Shown one piece after another: positions 52,578 to 61,023 of a stretch of 64,000 bases of DNA. Origin of the DNA: Caballeronia arvi (GTDB taxonomy: Bacteria > Pseudomonadota > Gammaproteobacteria > Burkholderiales > Burkholderiaceae); the NCBI RefSeq assembly GCF_001544695.2, contig NZ_FCOM02000009.1, positions 1 to 64,000 on the forward strand. Direction: 5' to 3'. The notes under the pieces are model-generated. The model was not told the DNA's origin, did no database searches, and saw only the letters and a list, made by a program, of their open reading frames with translations. How positions within the stretch are numbered: the stretch's first letter is position 1; each line of letters opens with the position of its first letter. The translations under genes and the position numbers were made by a program.

Positions 52578-53696
52578 TTAGCCGAGGAGCTTGAGCACTT
52601 GCTGCGGCATCGAGTTCGCTTGCGCCAACACCGAGATACCAGCTTGCTGCAGCACTTGCGCCTTGCTCAGATTCGCCGTTTCCTGCGCGAAGTTCGCGTC
52701 CATGATCTGCGACTGAGCCGACGACAGGTTCGTCGCTTGCGCCGACTGAGCCGACGCCACCGACGAGAAGCGGTTTTGCGTTGCGCCAAGGCTTGCCTGG
52801 AGCGTGTTGATCGTCGCGAGAGCGTTGTCGACCGAGTAGATCGCCGCTGCCGCGCCGCCGCTTGCCGACACGTCGATGCTGTTCACGGACGGCACGTCCG
52901 ACGCCGTGTTCAGGGACGCCAGTTCCGTCGCTTGCGCGCCGGTCGTAGGAGCCGTACCGCCGCTGAATGCCGCGCCCTTGAGCGTGAAGCCGCCAGCCGT
53001 CGCCGCGCTGAACAGGTTCGTGCCGGTGAACGCTGCGCCGGTGTTGTCCTCGTAGGTGAAGCCGCCGCTGCCGTCGGCCTTCACGGTCACCGAAGTGATC
53101 GTCGCGCCGGTGGACGTGTATGCGCCGCTCGAGTCCAGCGACAGACCGTCGATCGTGCCGAGGGTGGAGCCCTTGCCCGGGGTGCCGATCGCACCAGCCG
53201 AGACGTTGGCCGTCGACAGATCGACCGAAATGCTCTGGCCAACGTTCGCGCCGACCTGGAACGACAGGCTGCCAGCCGAGCCGTCGAGCAGGCTCTTGCC
53301 GTTGAACGTCGTTTGCGACGACACACGGTTGATTTCGCTGATACGCTGGCTCACTTCCTGTTGCAGCGCCGACTGGTCCGACGTCGACAGCGAGCCGCTC
53401 GAAGCCTGCACGGCCAGCTGACGAATACGTTGCAGGTTGTCAGCGATTTGCGACAGGCCGCTGTTTGCCGTCTGAACGAGCGAAACGCCGTCGTTCGCGT
53501 TCGACACGCCTTGATTCAGACCGTTGATCTGAGCCGTCATGCGGGTCGCGATGGCCAGGCCGGCTGCGTCGTCCGCGCCGCTGTTGACACGCTTGCCCGA
53601 CGACAGGCGGGTGATGGCCGACGACAGCGCGTTTTGCGTGCCGTTGAGGTTCTGCTGGGCAACCAGCGAGTTGATGTTGCTATTGATACCGATCAT
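52578..53696 (-). CDS. fliC: Flagellin
   Basis: A 372-residue flagellin, short for the family because its central variable domain is small. The N-terminal MIGINSNINSLVAQQNLNG, then LSSGKRVNSGADDAAGLAIA and QLAVQASSGSLS, are canonical D0/D1. The C-terminal ANFAQETANLSKAQVLQQAG and QVLKLLG are complete. The centre (about 170-300) is rich in Thr, Ser and Gly, a likely target for O-glycosylation. Strong AGGAGA site and sigma-28 promoter. Confidence 0.96.
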   Translation of the reverse strand: MIGINSNINSLVAQQNLNGTQNALSSAITRLSSGKRVNSGADDAAGLAIATRMTAQINGLNQGVSNANDGVSLVQTANSGLSQIADNLQRIRQLAVQASSGSLSTSDQSALQQEVSQRISEINRVSSQTTFNGKSLLDGSAGSLSFQVGANVGQSISVDLSTANVSAGAIGTPGKGSTLGTIDGLSLDSSGAYTSTGATITSVTVKADGSGGFTYEDNTGAAFTGTNLFSAATAGGFTLKGAAFSGGTAPTTGAQATELASLNTASDVPSVNSIDVSASGGAAAAIYSVDNALATINTLQASLGATQNRFSSVASAQSAQATNLSSAQSQIMDANFAQETANLSKAQVLQQAGISVLAQANSMPQQVLKLLG

Positions 53697-53793
53697 TTTT
53701 TGCTCTCCTGGGAGACTTTGTCTGGCTTAGGCTTTGGCACCGAGTGTTGCCTGGCGGTCCTGCGCTCGGTGATAGCCGGCCGCCTACTTGTGG

Positions 53794-53820
53794 TTATCGG
53801 GCCCCTCGAAAAAAACTTAA
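53794..53820 (-). promoter_or_regulatory. Sigma-28 (FliA) promoter of fliC
   Basis: Read on the minus strand the region is TTAAGTTT, 11 bases, then CCCGATAA, close to the sigma-28 consensus TAAAGTTT-N11-GCCGATAA with correct spacing. It lies about 98-124 bp upstream of the flagellin ATG. Confidence 0.85.
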
Positions 53821-53940
53821 GGCCTGCGCAAACGATTTGTGTAATGAATGCCTTCGTAAGCGTCCGCGGCCCCGTCCGGCAAGGCTCGCGTTTCGCGCGT
53901 ATGCTTTTCGGTCCGTTCCTTTCGCGCATCCGGAGCACAC

Positions 53941-54891
53941 ATGCAGACACGCAATATCGGCACATCGGACCTGAAAGTTGCGCCGCTCGTCTTCGGCGGC
54001 AACGTCTTCGGCTGGACCGCCGACGAGCGCACGTCGTTCTCGATCCTCGACGCATTCGTCGATCACGGCCTCGATTTCATCGACACCGCGGATGTGTATT
54101 CCGCCTGGGTCGACGGACACCAGGGCGGCGAATCGGAGACGATCATCGGCAAGTGGTTCAGGGACAGCGGCAAGCGTCACAAAGTCGTGCTCGCGACGAA
54201 GGTCGGCAAGCTGAGCACGCGCGCCGGACTCACGGCGGCGAATATCGCGGCGGCCGTCGACGATTCGCTGCGGCGCCTGAAGACCGATTACATCGACGTC
54301 TACTTTTCCCATTACGACGACGAGCACACGCCGCTCGACGAGACGCTCAACGCGTATCAACAGCTCATCAAGGCGGGGAAGGTGCGGGTGATCGGCGCGT
54401 CCAACTACACGGGCGAGCGGTTGGGCGAAGCGCTGAAGACGGCGAAGGATTCGGGCTTGCCGGCGTATCAGATTCTGCAGCCGGAATACAACCTCTACGA
54501 CCGCGAAGGCTACGAAACCGATCTCGAACCCGTGGCCGCGAAGCACGAGATCGCGGTCACGCCGTATTACGGTCTTGCGAGCGGTTTTCTGTCGGGCAAG
54601 TACCGGTCGAAAGCGGATACGCAGCACAAGGTGCGCGGCTCGCGTGTCGAAAAGTATCTGAATCCGCGCGGTTTCAGGATTCTCGACGCGCTCGACGAAG
54701 TGGCGAAGCGCAGTGACACGACGCCGGCAACGGTGGCGCTCGCGTGGATGATCGCGCGCCCGAGCGTGACGGCGCCGATCGCGAGCGCGACATCGGTGCC
54801 GCAGCTCGAAAGCCTCGCCGCCGCGACGCGCATTCGGCTTGCCGCGGAAGACATCGAATTGCTCGACGAAGCCAGCGCGTGGCAGAAATAG
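53941..54891 (+). CDS. Aldo/keto reductase
   Basis: A 316-residue NADPH-dependent TIM-barrel reductase. The catalytic tetrad can be placed: Asp in FIDTADVYSAW with the Tyr, Lys in VLATKVGKL, and His in YFSHYDDEHTP. The phosphate-binding SATSVPQL region lies near the C-terminus. Resembles the YajO/Tas group. CGGAGC precedes the start. Substrate unknown. Confidence 0.9.
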   Translation: MQTRNIGTSDLKVAPLVFGGNVFGWTADERTSFSILDAFVDHGLDFIDTADVYSAWVDGHQGGESETIIGKWFRDSGKRHKVVLATKVGKLSTRAGLTAANIAAAVDDSLRRLKTDYIDVYFSHYDDEHTPLDETLNAYQQLIKAGKVRVIGASNYTGERLGEALKTAKDSGLPAYQILQPEYNLYDREGYETDLEPVAAKHEIAVTPYYGLASGFLSGKYRSKADTQHKVRGSRVEKYLNPRGFRILDALDEVAKRSDTTPATVALAWMIARPSVTAPIASATSVPQLESLAAATRIRLAAEDIELLDEASAWQK

Positions 54892-55257
54892 ATCTGTTGC
54901 ATCAATGAGTTGGGCCAACGAGTGATAGTTGGCAGCGGCGCGGTGTTCTGGTAACATCGCGCCCGAATCGAGAAATGTGCCCGATTTCCTGCCTTCGCCG
55001 CTGACGATCACTGACATTGGCACCGTCATGACAACGTGAATAAGCGGCGGTGAACGGCTCCGAAATGCGCTTTCAAGTCCTTCTTCGAAGGCGCGCGCCG
55101 CTCCCGCGGCTGAATCTCAAACTCTCTCTTTTCCGGCCTCCGTGGCCGCTTTGCTCGTGTCCGTCGCGCATTTTGCATCTGGCGGACGATCGGAGTGCCG
55201 GGGCGCGATAGTTTCATCGTCGCGCGCTTAGAAATACGTTTAGCAACCAGGATTTAC
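54892..55257. other. Intergenic region and rpsU leader
   Basis: About 365 bp upstream of rpsU. A 63-codon minus-strand frame (55026-55217) rich in Arg and Lys is present but has no recognised family or site. The region should contain the rpsU promoter; a T/C-rich tract near 55120-55140 stands out. Nothing else could be supported. Confidence 0.4.
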
Positions 55258-55470
55258 ATGACCACTATCGTCCTCAAAGAAAACGAGCCGTTCGACGTCG
55301 CGATTCGGCGTTTCCGCCGCACCGTCGAGCGCAATCGCTTGATCGCCGAACTGCGCGAGCGCCAGTCGTACGAAAAGCCGACCACCGAACGCAAGCGCAA
55401 GAAGGCAGCCGCCGTCGCGCGTCTGCGCAAGCGCCTGCGCAGCCAGATGCTGCCGAAGAAGATGCACTAA
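55258..55470 (+). CDS. rpsU: Ribosomal protein S21
   Basis: A 70-residue small-subunit protein involved in start-codon selection. The sequence [20 protein letters not shown] at the N-terminus and the basic tail ending SQMLPKKMH identify it. The ATG at 55258 is preceded by AACCAGGATTTAC. A strong terminator follows, so it is monocistronic and not linked to dnaG/rpoD here. Confidence 0.97.
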   Translation: MTTIVLKENEPFDVAIRRFRRTVERNRLIAELRERQSYEKPTTERKRKKAAAVARLRKRLRSQMLPKKMH

Positions 55471-55514
55471 AGCATCGAGTTCGGGCGAGGACTCGCTTCT
55501 CGCCCCGGACGGCA

Positions 55515-55557
55515 AAACGGCGGTGCGACCCGTAAGGGCGCACCGCCGTTTCGTTTT
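55515..55557 (+). terminator. Rho-independent terminator of rpsU
   Basis: A 13-bp stem, AAACGGCGGTGCG (55515-55527) with CGCACCGCCGTTT (55539-55551), is followed by CGTTTT. It also stands between rpsU and the converging unknown gene. Confidence 0.88.
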
Positions 55558-55578
55558 ACGCTTCGGATCGCGTCGAAA

Positions 55579-55956
55579 TCAGACGAACGCGTGACGTTTG
55601 CCGAGCGCCGCGAGCAGTTCCGGCCAGGATTCGATATCCGCGTAGTCGTGAACTTCTTCCAGTTCGATCAGCAGATCGATGATGTTGGGATCGTACGCAT
55701 TCACGTGCGACGCATAGAGCGCCCGCAGCAGCTTGCCATCCTGAGCATGCCGATAATAGGAAATGCCGACGCCTTCGAGCTCCGGCCGATACACGTCGTC
55801 GCGCACCAGCGAACCGATCGCGCACTTGCGGCCTTCCGGGCTCCGCAGCCGGCAAGAACCGTTGTCGTCTTCCGACACCGCGCGCTGCGTCAGCAGATGC
55901 TCGCTGACGCGCTCGTAAATGTCCTTCGGGCTCAACATCGTAATGGGGCTCAACAT
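55579..55956 (-). CDS. Unknown protein, tandem paralogue A (125 aa)
   Basis: A 125-residue soluble protein sharing a pattern with the upstream neighbour at 55975: an N-terminal helix with HLLTQ, a C-x(n)-G-x-CAIGSL or CPVGSF block (residues 32-52), a V/I-Y...EGV segment, then an ALR...HVNAYDP block and a C-terminal helix with a Val-His-Asp motif. No enzyme motif is visible. The N-terminus repeats MLSPITMLSP, so the real start may be seven codons later. Family known only as widespread hypothetical proteins in proteobacteria and phages (from memory). Confidence 0.6.
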   Translation of the reverse strand: MLSPITMLSPKDIYERVSEHLLTQRAVSEDDNGSCRLRSPEGRKCAIGSLVRDDVYRPELEGVGISYYRHAQDGKLLRALYASHVNAYDPNIIDLLIELEEVHDYADIESWPELLAALGKRHAFV

Positions 55957-55974
55957 CACAGCACCTGCAATGGC

Positions 55975-56400
55975 TCAAGCAGCCGTTTTCAAAAGTTCGG
56001 CAGACAACCCGAACTGACGCGCGATCGACGTGAGCCGCTCGCGCCACTCCCACTTGCCGAACACGTCGTGCACGTTCTGCAGGCAGGAAAGCAATTCGAC
56101 GGTAGTGGGATCGAACACATTGATGCGCGCACGCAGCAGCGCGCGCCTGAGCGCCGCGACGCCGACGTCCATGTACGCCGGAATCTGCTCGGGCGGTTTC
56201 GCGATGTAGCGGATGGGCACGCCTTCCATCGCAGTGACGTAGTCGCGCGGCTTGATGAAGCTGCCGACAGGACAGCCGCCGCAGTATCCGCGATACGCAC
56301 CGCCGCCCTGCGGCAGCAACGCCGCTTGCCCTTGCACGAAGAGATGCTGTACTGCGCTGTTGAAAATCTCCTGATGGGTCAGGAAGTTCAAGCTTTTCAT
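55975..56400 (-). CDS. Unknown protein, tandem paralogue B (141 aa)
   Basis: A 141-residue protein related to the next gene downstream. The core is YRGYCGGCPVGSFIKPRDYV, then MEGVPIRYI, LRARINVFDP and CLQNVHDVFG, in the same order as in the neighbour. It has an additional cysteine pair (CGGC). GGGGAGAAG precedes the ATG at 56400. Together the two genes form a two-gene transcript with 18 bp between them. Function unknown. Confidence 0.6.
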   Translation of the reverse strand: MKSLNFLTHQEIFNSAVQHLFVQGQAALLPQGGGAYRGYCGGCPVGSFIKPRDYVTAMEGVPIRYIAKPPEQIPAYMDVGVAALRRALLRARINVFDPTTVELLSCLQNVHDVFGKWEWRERLTSIARQFGLSAELLKTAA

Positions 56401-56873
56401 GATCTTCTCCCCTGCGCCCCTGCGCAGCGGCCAAGCGTTGGAGTTCGAGAACCTGCACCTGTTGCATCTGTAGCACCGGAGCAGCGGCATCGTTGCGAAT
56501 GTGGCGCAACCTGAATCGACGCCTGGCTGTCCGGACACTGCTTCGAGCACGACGGTTTCCCGGTCTGGGCGTGGGTCTCACAACGCCCGATGCGCTCGCG
56601 TCGGACTTTTCTACACTCAGTGAACGGTCCGTACACCGTCAGTTATAACGGTTCGGCCCGGTAAAAAGGTGCGCCAACGCACGCGAGAAACCCATTTTTA
56701 CACGCGCCGAACGATCGTGCAGCGCGGAAAACCGGCCTAAAACCCTTGTAATTCGCGGCTTCGGGCGTGCTTCACTGCAATAAAAACCTCTTCTATCGGG
56801 ATTTACCCTGATTTTCGCGTTTCGCACTCAAAGATGTTGTCGAAAAGCAAAAATCCCCTCCATAGGAATGGCC
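56401..56873. other. Intergenic region upstream of tandem paralogues
   Basis: About 470 bp, AT-rich near 56640-56870. It should hold the promoter for the unknown pair. A possible weak inverted pair, CCCTCCATAGG with GGATTTC-rich sequence, was not convincing. No RNA gene or terminator could be supported. Confidence 0.35.
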
Positions 56874-57479
56874 TCATTGTGAGGATTTCGCGACAGTCTG
56901 GCGTTTCGTCTTAGGTTTTCCTCGCGAGCGGCAGCCGACCACGTGATCGTTGACCATGCCGGTCGCCTGCATGAAGGCGTAGCAGATGGTCGTGCCGACG
57001 AACTTGCAGCCGTACTTCTTGAGCGCGCGGCTCATGGCGTCGGACTCGGGCGTGGATGCGGGCGTCGGATTATCGGCGTCGCGCGGCGTGTCGATGGTCT
57101 TGTCGCCGACGAAGAACCAGACGAAGTTCGCGAACGAGCCGTGTTCCTGCTGGATCTGCTGCACGGCGCGCGCATTGGTGATGGCCGATTCGATCTTCGC
57201 CCGGTTGCGCACGATGCGCGCGTCTAGCACGATCCGCTCGATGTCCTTTTCGGTGAAGCGCGCCACCTTGTCGATCTCAAAGCCCGCGAAGAGCGCGCGA
57301 TAACCCTCGCGCTTGTTGAGAATCGTCGACCAGGAAAGGCCCGCCTGCGCGCCTTCCAGCACGAGCATCTCGAACAGATGCTGATCGTCGCGCGACGGCA
57401 CGCCCCATTCGTTGTCGTGATACTGAATCATCGCGTCGGTGGTGGCCCAGGCGCAGCGGATTTGGTCGGTGTCTGGCAT
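56874..57479 (-). CDS. tag: DNA-3-methyladenine glycosylase I
   Basis: A 201-residue base-excision repair enzyme removing 3-methyladenine. The zinc ligands of Tag can be placed: C9, H21 in QYHDNEWG, and the C-terminal H-x-x-x-C in NDHVVGC. The helix-hairpin-helix and active-site Glu region (FEMLVLEGAQAGLSW) follow the family. GAGG precedes the ATG at 57479. Divergent from the kinase gene. Confidence 0.94.
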   Translation of the reverse strand: MPDTDQIRCAWATTDAMIQYHDNEWGVPSRDDQHLFEMLVLEGAQAGLSWSTILNKREGYRALFAGFEIDKVARFTEKDIERIVLDARIVRNRAKIESAITNARAVQQIQQEHGSFANFVWFFVGDKTIDTPRDADNPTPASTPESDAMSRALKKYGCKFVGTTICYAFMQATGMVNDHVVGCRSRGKPKTKRQTVAKSSQ

Positions 57480-57591
57480 GGCGAATCCTCGTTCTTTTTG
57501 GATCGCGTCAGCATAGCGGAACGTTCGCGCCGCGCCATCTATGCCGTTCGGCCAATTGGCGCGCGTCGCGGGCACCGGTAAGCTTGCGCCC

Positions 57592-58509
57592 ATGATTCAA
57601 TTCCAGCACTCGACAACTCAAGGCTTTCTGCTCGGCATCGACGGCGGCGGAAGCGGTACGCGCGTGATTCTGGCCGACGCGCAAGGCAACGAACTGGCGC
57701 GCGCGAGCGGCGGCCCCTCGGGCCTCGGGCTCGGCGTCGAGCGCGCGTGGCAATCGATCGGCGATGCGTGCCGGCGCGCATTCGACGCCGCCGCGTTGCC
57801 CTTCGACTGGCGTCGCTGCGCGCTCGGATGCGGCCTCGCGGGCGTGAACAACGCGGACTGGCTCGCGGCATTCCTCGCGGCGGCGCCGGACGTGCGCGCG
57901 CTGAGCGTCGAAAGCGACGCCTACACGACCGTTCTCGGCGCGCACGGCGGCGAATCCGGCGTGATCGTCGCGCTCGGCACGGGCAGCATCGCGGCATCGC
58001 TGGACGAGGGGGGCGTATGCCGCATCGCGGGCGGCTACGGTTTCCCGAGCGGCGACGAAGCCAGCGGCGCATGGCTCGGCCTGCGCGCGGTGGTTCATTT
58101 GCAGCGCGTGCTCGATGGCCGCGCACCGGAAGACGCCTGGTCGCGCGCGCAGCTCGCGTTGACGGGCGCGACCGATCGCGACAGCCTCGTTGTGTGGCTC
58201 TGCAATGCAAACCAGACCGCCTACGCCACGCTTGCGCCCACGGTGTTCGAGTTCCGCGATCATCCGGTCGCGGCACGGCTGCTCAAGCGCGCGGGGTTCG
58301 AGATAGAGCGGCTGGTCGCGGCGCTCGATCCCGCGGGCGCGCTGCCTGTCGCCCTGTGCGGCGGGCTTGCCGTGCCTTACGCGCCGTTCGTGCCCGCCGC
58401 GTTGCGCGAGCGCGTGCGGGCGCCGCGCGCGGATTCGGCAGCGGGCGCGCTTGAACTGGCGCGCCGAGCGGCGTCCGCGGCAACGGCTCCCGACAACTCG
58501 CCGCGATAA
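57592..58509 (+). CDS. BadF/BadG-type ATPase, probable N-acetylglucosamine kinase
   Basis: A 305-residue ASKHA-fold ATPase. The phosphate loops are GIDGGGSGTR near residue 14 and ALGTGSIAASL near 128, with acidic VESDAYTTVLG before the second. The adenosine site CGGLAVPYAPF lies near the C-terminus. This family includes glucosamine and N-acetylglucosamine kinases as well as BadF/BadG activators. Absence of the Fe-S cysteines of BadF favours a sugar kinase. A HAD phosphatase gene follows 33 bp downstream. Confidence 0.8.
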   Translation: MIQFQHSTTQGFLLGIDGGGSGTRVILADAQGNELARASGGPSGLGLGVERAWQSIGDACRRAFDAAALPFDWRRCALGCGLAGVNNADWLAAFLAAAPDVRALSVESDAYTTVLGAHGGESGVIVALGTGSIAASLDEGGVCRIAGGYGFPSGDEASGAWLGLRAVVHLQRVLDGRAPEDAWSRAQLALTGATDRDSLVVWLCNANQTAYATLAPTVFEFRDHPVAARLLKRAGFEIERLVAALDPAGALPVALCGGLAVPYAPFVPAALRERVRAPRADSAAGALELARRAASAATAPDNSPR

Positions 58510-58542
58510 AATAGCGTCCTTTGCGGCATCACAAAGGCAGTC

Positions 58543-59379
58543 ATGTACTCGGTCATCGCTACTGATCTCGACGGGACGCTCCTCAACAGCGACCATCAAC
58601 TCGATCCCTTCACCGCCGAAACCGTGCGTACGCTTTCGGCGCGCGGCGTGCCCATCATCATCGCGACGGGCCGGCATTATCGCGATGTCGCCGGTATCCG
58701 CGACGTGCTCGGCGTCGACGCGTACCTCATCACGTCCAACGGCGCGCGCGTGCATGCGCCCGGCGACGAGCGCATCTATTCGCGCGACCTCGACCCCGCC
58801 GCCGTGCGCCGGCTCGTGCAGCCCGAACTCGCGGGCAGCGAGCACGTCATCGTCAATCTGTTTGCCGACGACGCGTGGCTCATCGATCGCCACGCGCCCG
58901 AACTGCTGGTCTTTCACCAGGATTCGGGCTTCAAGTACGAGGTGATGGATCTGCGCGAGCATGATGGCGAGAACATCGCAAAGGTGCTGTATATCGGCGA
59001 TCCGGCGGATCTGAAAGTCACCGCAGCGAATCTGGAGCGCGAGTTCGGCGATTCGCTCTACGTGACGTATTCGCTGCCGGACTGCCTGGAAGTCATGACA
59101 TCGGACGTATCGAAGGGACGGGCGCTGCGCTTCGTGCTCGAACGGCTCGACGTGGATGTCGCGCAGTGCGTCGCGTTCGGCGACAACATGAACGACATCG
59201 ATCTGCTCGAAACCGCCGGGCATCCGTTCATGATGAACAACGCGAACCCCGATCTCATCAAACGCCTGCCGAACGTGCCGCGCGTCGGAAACAACTTCGA
59301 GGCGGGCGTCGCGCATCAGTTGCGCAAGCTGTTCGGTATTCGCGACGAACTCGCGTCGCCGGGACAGACGCCCGCCTGA
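58543..59379 (+). CDS. Cof-type HAD hydrolase
   Basis: A 278-residue HAD phosphatase of the Cof/YidA group. Motif I DLDGTLLNS at residues 7-15 has the nucleophile aspartate, motif II is IIATGRH, and motif IV is FGDNMNDIDLLETAG, with cap type C2 between. It may dephosphorylate sugar phosphates and is probably cotranscribed with the kinase. The exact substrate is unknown. Confidence 0.9.
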   Translation: MYSVIATDLDGTLLNSDHQLDPFTAETVRTLSARGVPIIIATGRHYRDVAGIRDVLGVDAYLITSNGARVHAPGDERIYSRDLDPAAVRRLVQPELAGSEHVIVNLFADDAWLIDRHAPELLVFHQDSGFKYEVMDLREHDGENIAKVLYIGDPADLKVTAANLEREFGDSLYVTYSLPDCLEVMTSDVSKGRALRFVLERLDVDVAQCVAFGDNMNDIDLLETAGHPFMMNNANPDLIKRLPNVPRVGNNFEAGVAHQLRKLFGIRDELASPGQTPA

Positions 59380-59393
59380 GCGTCCGCCGCGGC

Positions 59394-59424
59394 GGGCCGC
59401 CGGCATGCGTCGGCGGCCCGTTTC
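59394..59424 (+). terminator. Rho-independent terminator
   Basis: GGGCCGCCG (59394-59402) pairs with CGGCGGCCC (59411-59419), followed by GTTT. It lies after the HAD gene and just before the stop of the converging glycine-rich gene. Confidence 0.7.
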
Positions 59425-59426
59425 AC

Positions 59427-59729
59427 TTACCCGCGATGTCCCCAGTTGTTGCCGTAACCGCCGTTGCCGTAACCACCGTGGTTCCAGCCCGCGCGGTTCC
59501 AGCGGCCATTGTCGTGGCCGTAGCCGCCGTGCCAGCGCGGCGCTTCATGGCGATAGTACGGCGCACGGTACACCGGCGCCGCCGGACGCACGTACACCGG
59601 AGCCGGCGCCACGTAAGCAGGCGCGCCAAGGTTGACGCCGATGTGGAGATCGCTGTGAGCCTGAGCCGCTCCGACAGCACCGATTGCCAGGCCGGTCGCG
59701 ACGAGCATTTGGGTGACGATGCGCTTCAT
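59427..59729 (-). CDS. Small exported glycine/histidine/tyrosine-rich protein
   Basis: A 100-residue protein with a clear signal peptide (MKRIVTQMLVATGLAIGAVG, cleaved after AAQA). The mature half is low complexity: PAPVYVRPAAPVYRAPYYR, then repeats of HGGYGN and GWNHGG. Such tails may bind metal through His, or the wall. AAAGGAGAAAC precedes the ATG. Unknown function; common in Burkholderiaceae. Confidence 0.7.
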   Translation of the reverse strand: MKRIVTQMLVATGLAIGAVGAAQAHSDLHIGVNLGAPAYVAPAPVYVRPAAPVYRAPYYRHEAPRWHGGYGHDNGRWNRAGWNHGGYGNGGYGNNWGHRG

Positions 59730-60013
59730 TGTGTTTCTCCTTTAGGGCGACGTGTGTCGCATGAGTCCAATGTAAGCGCCCGCCGTCTTACAGGCTTCGA
59801 CGAGTTGTTACGGTGTGCAAGGGCGGCGTAAGGGACGCGGAAAGGAGCGCGGGAACGGCAAAATCGCTGGAAGCCTTATCGGACGGGCATCGCGCGCGCT
59901 GCCAATTGCCGCAAAAATAGCCGTCGCGACAATTCATAAGCATGCTGCGTAATTCGGCATTACATTTGTCGCGCGCGTTTAATCATTCGCACGCCCGGTG
60001 TGGCGCAAAAACA

Positions 60014-60040
60014 AAAACGGGCGCATCGTGCGCCCGTTTT
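60014..60040 (-). terminator. Rho-independent terminator of aqpZ
   Basis: AAAACGGGCGCA (60014-60025) pairs perfectly with TGCGCCCGTTTT (60029-60040), and a further T-run follows on the minus strand. The 280 bp from here to the glycine-rich gene contain its promoter but no recognised gene. Confidence 0.85.
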
Positions 60041-60057
60041 CGTTACCGCGAATTTGC

Positions 60058-60756
60058 TTACTTCTGACGCGTCAGCGACGGATAAAGCACGCCCGCCAGA
60101 ATCGCGCCGACGATCGGTGCGATCCAGAACAGCCACAGCTGATCCAGCGCCCAGCCGCCGACGAAGAACGCCTGGCTCGACGAGCGCGCCGGATTCACCG
60201 ACGTATTCGTGACCGGAATCGAGATCAGATGGATGAGCGTCAGGCACAGGCCGATCGCGAGCGGTGCGAAGCCCTTCGGCGCGCGGTCGTCGGTGGCGCC
60301 GAGGATCACGAACAGGAAGAAGAACGTCATCGCGACTTCGCAGATCAGCGCTGCGATCATCGAGAAATGGCCCGGCGAGTGCTCGCCGAAGCCGTTCGCG
60401 GCGAAGCCGCTCGTCGCGAACTCGAAGTTCGGGTTGCCCGTCGCGATCAGGTAGATGACCCATGCGCCGAGCGTCGCGCCGATCACTTGCGCGGCGATGT
60501 ACGGCACGAGATCGCGCACCGGGAAGCGGCCAGCGGTCGCGAGACCGATACTGACGGCCGGGTTCAGGTGGCAGCCGGAAACGTGTCCGATGGCGTACGC
60601 CATCGTCAGCACGGTGAGACCGAACGCCAGCGAAACGCCGGCGAAACCGATGCCGAGTTCAGGAAAGGCCGCAGCGAGCACGGCGCTTCCGCAGCCGCCC
60701 AGTACGAGCCAGAAAGTACCGAAAATTTCAGCGCCGAGACGCTTCGACAAATGCAT
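60058..60756 (-). CDS. aqpZ: Aquaporin Z
   Basis: A 232-residue water channel with six membrane helices and both NPA boxes: HLNPAVSIG (near residue 63) and [12 protein letters not shown] (near 185). The selectivity-filter arginine follows the second NPA. The start at 60756 gives the family N-terminus [18 protein letters not shown]; the frame extends 18 codons upstream without support. Monocistronic, with its own terminator. Confidence 0.95.
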   Translation of the reverse strand: MHLSKRLGAEIFGTFWLVLGGCGSAVLAAAFPELGIGFAGVSLAFGLTVLTMAYAIGHVSGCHLNPAVSIGLATAGRFPVRDLVPYIAAQVIGATLGAWVIYLIATGNPNFEFATSGFAANGFGEHSPGHFSMIAALICEVAMTFFFLFVILGATDDRAPKGFAPLAIGLCLTLIHLISIPVTNTSVNPARSSSQAFFVGGWALDQLWLFWIAPIVGAILAGVLYPSLTRQK

Positions 60757-60962
60757 GATTCTGCCTACGTGAAAAAGATGAAAGCCATTGATTTGAAACA
60801 AGAACGTCATACGCGCTTGCGGAGCGGAGTTTAAGCTCGCTCTCTTTTACAAACTGTCAAAAATGGTGGATCGGCTCTTAATTCACGGGCATCAGATCGA
60901 AACTTCGGATTGTTCCTTGTCAAGAAGGTGTGTTAAACGCTAAGCGCTTAATTCGACACGCG

Positions 60963-60993
60963 AAAAAAAGCCGCCCGGCAAGCGGGCGGCTTT
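60963..60993 (-). terminator. Rho-independent terminator of the glycosyltransferase gene
   Basis: AAAGCCGCCCG (60967-60977) pairs with CGGGCGGCTTT (60983-60993), followed by a T-run on the minus strand (A-run at 60963-60969 on the plus strand). It lies 31 bp after the gene stop. Confidence 0.85.
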
Positions 60994-61023
60994 CGATACA
61001 GCCTGAAGCAGGAAGCGGGGCGA

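Noticed and set aside
55026..55217. 63-codon minus-strand frame rich in Arg and Lys
   Set aside because: It has no recognisable Shine-Dalgarno or family, and lies in the leader of rpsU. It could be real but there is no positive support.
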